Below, in pieces: positions 6,977-8,468 of a stretch of DNA of 8,468 bases (the first letter of the stretch is position 1; each line of letters starts with the position of its first letter). Below the pieces are notes generated by a model. The model was not told the DNA's origin. It made no database searches and saw nothing but the letters and a program-made list of their open reading frames with translations. Origin of the DNA: Fimbriimonadaceae bacterium (lineage in GTDB: Bacteria; Armatimonadota; Fimbriimonadia; Fimbriimonadales; Fimbriimonadaceae); contig JACMJO010000285.1 in assembly GCA_014380605.1 (NCBI GenBank), forward strand, positions 1 through 8,468, in the 5' to 3' direction. A program made the translations under genes and the position numbers.

Positions 6977-7000
6977 TGACATCAAACTAATTTGGTATCA
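6977..7000. promoter_or_regulatory. Candidate operator: 24-bp imperfect dyad before the deaminase gene
   Basis: Half-site TGACATCAAACT faces TGATACCAAATT on the other strand; 9 of 12 positions match, with TGA, CAAA and the central T conserved in both. It overlaps a perfect -35 hexamer TTGACA (6976-6981) and most of TATCAT (6996-7001). The 14-base spacer between these two is short for sigma-70, which would fit a regulated or activator-dependent promoter. The size and symmetry suggest a dimeric regulator such as a GntR- or LacI-type protein; none is encoded in the window. Confidence 0.45.
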
Positions 7001-7008
7001 TCTTTGCC

Positions 7009-7905
7009 GTGAGCACCATGACTTGGCGAGGCGTAATGCCGGCTACCACAACCGCGTTTAACGTGGACCTGACCATCGACCACGAATTCGTTGCTAGGCA
7101 TGCCGAATGGCTGATCGATCATGGCTGTACGGGAATCGTCGCGCCGGGCTCTCTGGGCGAGGGCGCTACTCTGATGCCAGAGGAAAAGGTCCAACTCCTT
7201 GAGACCTTGGTGAAAGCCGTCGGCGACCGAGTGCCCGTGGTGGCGGCAGTCTCTGCACTCAGTACCGCTGAAGCCGTCCAATTTGCAAAGGACGCCGAGC
7301 GCGTAGGTTGTCAGGGCCTGATGGTTCTGCCTCCGTACGTTTACCGCGGAACTTGGGAAGAGATGCGATTCCACTTCGGCGCTATTTTCATGGCGACCAA
7401 TTTGAGTTGCATGCTGTACAACAACCCGATCGCCTATGGCACCGACGTCACCCCCGAACAAGTCCGGGAGCTGGCAGATCGTTACCCGATGATGCACGCC
7501 GTTAAGGAATCCAGCGCCGACATTCGCCGTGTGACCGGAATTCGAGCCTTGTGCGGGGACCGACTGGCCCTTTTCGTTGGCGTCGATGATGTGATTGTGG
7601 AGGGTATAGACGCCGGGGCCGTGGGTTGGATTGCGGGCTTGGTCAACGCCTGCCCGAAGGAGTCAGTTGACCTCTTCAACCTAGCGATGGCGGGGAAAAA
7701 GGAAGAAGCCCGGAAGCTCTACGAGTGGTTCTTGCCCCTGCTGAGACTTGACACCACATTCGACTTCGTTCATCTCATCAAACTTTTGCAAGCCGACGTC
7801 GGCATGGGCAACAAAAGAGTCCGCCCGCCAAGGCTAGAGCTAAGCGGTGAGCGCTTGGCCGAAGTCCAGAAGCTGGTCAGAGACTGCTTGGCCAACCGGC
7901 CCTGA
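7009..7905 (+). CDS. DapA/NAL-family lyase, probable 1-pyrroline-4-hydroxy-2-carboxylate deaminase
   Basis: This is a (beta/alpha)8 class I aldolase-fold protein of 298 residues, the usual family length. GSLGEG (47-52) lies at the GTTGE phosphate/carboxylate-binding loop, Tyr137 in YNNP (137-140) is the catalytic tyrosine, and Lys166 in AVKESS (164-169) is the Schiff-base lysine. In this setting the likely reaction is hydrolytic deamination of 1-pyrroline-4-hydroxy-2-carboxylate to 2-oxoglutarate semialdehyde. Family members also make dihydrodipicolinate or cleave sugar acids, so the role rests on context. The GTG at 7009 and the ATG at 7018 are both possible starts; neither has a ribosome site. 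A -10 at 6996-7001 would put the 5' end of the message at about the GTG, so leaderless translation is likely. A 78-base gap with its own dyad separates it from the dehydrogenase, so it may have a separate promoter. Confidence 0.82.
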   Translation: MSTMTWRGVMPATTTAFNVDLTIDHEFVARHAEWLIDHGCTGIVAPGSLGEGATLMPEEKVQLLETLVKAVGDRVPVVAAVSALSTAEAVQFAKDAERVGCQGLMVLPPYVYRGTWEEMRFHFGAIFMATNLSCMLYNNPIAYGTDVTPEQVRELADRYPMMHAVKESSADIRRVTGIRALCGDRLALFVGVDDVIVEGIDAGAVGWIAGLVNACPKESVDLFNLAMAGKKEEARKLYEWFLPLLRLDTTFDFVHLIKLLQADVGMGNKRVRPPRLELSGERLAEVQKLVRDCLANRP

Positions 7906-7936
7906 AAGCTTGTCCTTGCGAAGCCACAAGTCCCGG

Positions 7937-7968
7937 AACCCCCACCCCCCTTTAGAAAAGGGGAGGGG
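7937..7968. repeat. C-rich palindromic repeat in the convergent gap
   Basis: It reads as a C-run block (ACCCCCACCCCCC) followed by a hairpin with stem CCCCTTT / AAAGGGG around an AGA loop, then AGGGG. It shares the 13-base C block with the minus strand of the left window edge. It sits in the 73-base gap between the convergent deaminase and aldehyde dehydrogenase genes, where the hairpin might also end transcription. It lacks a U-run, so the terminator role is weak and a dispersed REP-like element fits better. Confidence 0.55.
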
Positions 7969-7978
7969 AGCCAGAATG

Positions 7979-8468
7979 CTACGGATTGATTTGGACAGTC
8001 TTGATCTGGGTGTAGAAGTCTTTGGCCACTGAGCCCTGCTCTCGGGTACCCGAGCTGGAGCCCTTGTAGCCGCCAAACGGCGCGTGCGGATCGACCCCGG
8101 TAGTGTCGGCATTCACGCGCACCATGCCTGCTTGAATTTGGTCGATGTACTTCAACGCCGAGCTTAAATCACGGGTGCAGAGGGAAGCCGACAGACCGAA
8201 CTTCGTGTTGTTCGCAATCTGAATCGCCCGGTCAAACGAGTCGGCTTCTAAGAGCGTAAGCACTGGACCGAACAACTCGTTCTGGGAAAGCTCATGGTCC
8301 TCCCCGATCCCACCCACTACCGTCGGCGCAACAAAGTAGCCTTCGGAAGGCTGAGCGCCGACGTAGATGCTGTCGCCTCCGTTGAGTGAGCCAAGGATTC
8401 GAGACTGAGATTCTCCTGAAATCACTGGACCGATTGCTGTAGCGGCTTCGAGGGGCGAGCCAACGGGA
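7979..8468 (-). CDS. 2-oxoglutarate semialdehyde dehydrogenase (ALDH family), C-terminal part
   Basis: About 162 residues are visible; the N-terminal cofactor and catalytic regions lie beyond the right edge. The frame continues upstream of the internal GTG at 8425 with P-V-G-S-P-L-E-A-A-T-A-I-G-P, the conserved 'VG.PL...T.IGP' stretch of aldehyde dehydrogenases, so that GTG is not the start. ELFGPVL holds the conserved Glu-Phe that binds the nicotinamide ribose. The C-terminal GVDPHAPFGGYKGSSSGTREQG segment followed by FYTQIKT strongly resembles 2-oxoglutarate semialdehyde (2,5-dioxovalerate) dehydrogenases. These turn the deaminase product into 2-oxoglutarate for the TCA cycle with NAD(P)+. 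The gene faces the other three, so it has its own promoter outside the window. The same enzyme also serves sugar-acid pathways. Confidence 0.88.
   Translation of the reverse strand, partial: PVGSPLEAATAIGPVISGESQSRILGSLNGGDSIYVGAQPSEGYFVAPTVVGGIGEDHELSQNELFGPVLTLLEADSFDRAIQIANNTKFGLSASLCTRDLSSALKYIDQIQAGMVRVNADTTGVDPHAPFGGYKGSSSGTREQGSVAKDFYTQIKTVQINP

Noticed and set aside
6982..7497. Minus-strand 171-residue open frame
   Set aside because: It is antisense to the DapA-family gene, which has catalytic Tyr and Lys motifs.
7947..7963. Intrinsic terminator in the convergent gap
   Set aside because: The stem is short and no U-run follows on either strand; a dispersed repeat explains it better, although it may slow polymerase.
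8423..8425. GTG as start of the aldehyde dehydrogenase
   Set aside because: The frame continues upstream with conserved ALDH sequence to the window edge, so the gene is cut there rather than starting here.

Overview
The window is bacterial chromosome with moderately high GC. Genes are tightly packed, Shine-Dalgarno sites are weak or absent, and C-rich palindromic repeats lie in or next to intergenic positions. My best guess is a free-living, peptide- and sugar-scavenging bacterium, possibly Armatimonadota (Fimbriimonas-like). That guess rests on the general look of the proteins and the repeats, not on any marker gene.

Left part (1-3352, minus strand): a two-gene unit for carbohydrate processing. 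A 798-residue (alpha/alpha)6-barrel glycosidase of the GH63/MGH1-like type (956-3352) is followed 20 bases later by a GH20-type beta-hexosaminidase-like protein (1-935). The GH20 gene runs off the left edge through a very G/C-rich repeat. Neither protein has a signal peptide, so both should act in the cytoplasm on imported sugars.

Middle (3353-4762): after a 49-base divergent gap comes an exported S41-family peptidase with a PDZ domain (3402-4661). It ends in a perfect 54-bp palindrome that should work as a terminator in both directions.

Right part (4763-8468): a trans-4-hydroxy-L-proline catabolic cluster. It holds a proline racemase-family 4-hydroxyproline 2-epimerase (4763-5683), an overlapping DadA-like FAD-dependent D-hydroxyproline dehydrogenase or oxidase (5680-6930), and a DapA/NAL-family protein that is probably the 1-pyrroline-4-hydroxy-2-carboxylate deaminase (7009-7905). 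A convergent aldehyde dehydrogenase (7979-8468, cut by the right edge) is very like 2-oxoglutarate semialdehyde dehydrogenase. The four steps take hydroxyproline to 2-oxoglutarate. Dyad symmetries sit directly in front of the epimerase and the deaminase and are candidate operators. Both genes probably have very short leaders or none.

I found no phage, transposase, CRISPR, tRNA or rRNA. The window looks mainly like ordinary metabolism. The least explained features are short tandem repeats of period 7 and 8 inside the GH63-like gene, the G-quadruplex-capable left edge, the related C-rich palindrome at 7937-7968, and the S41 peptidase whose canonical lysine position is alanine.
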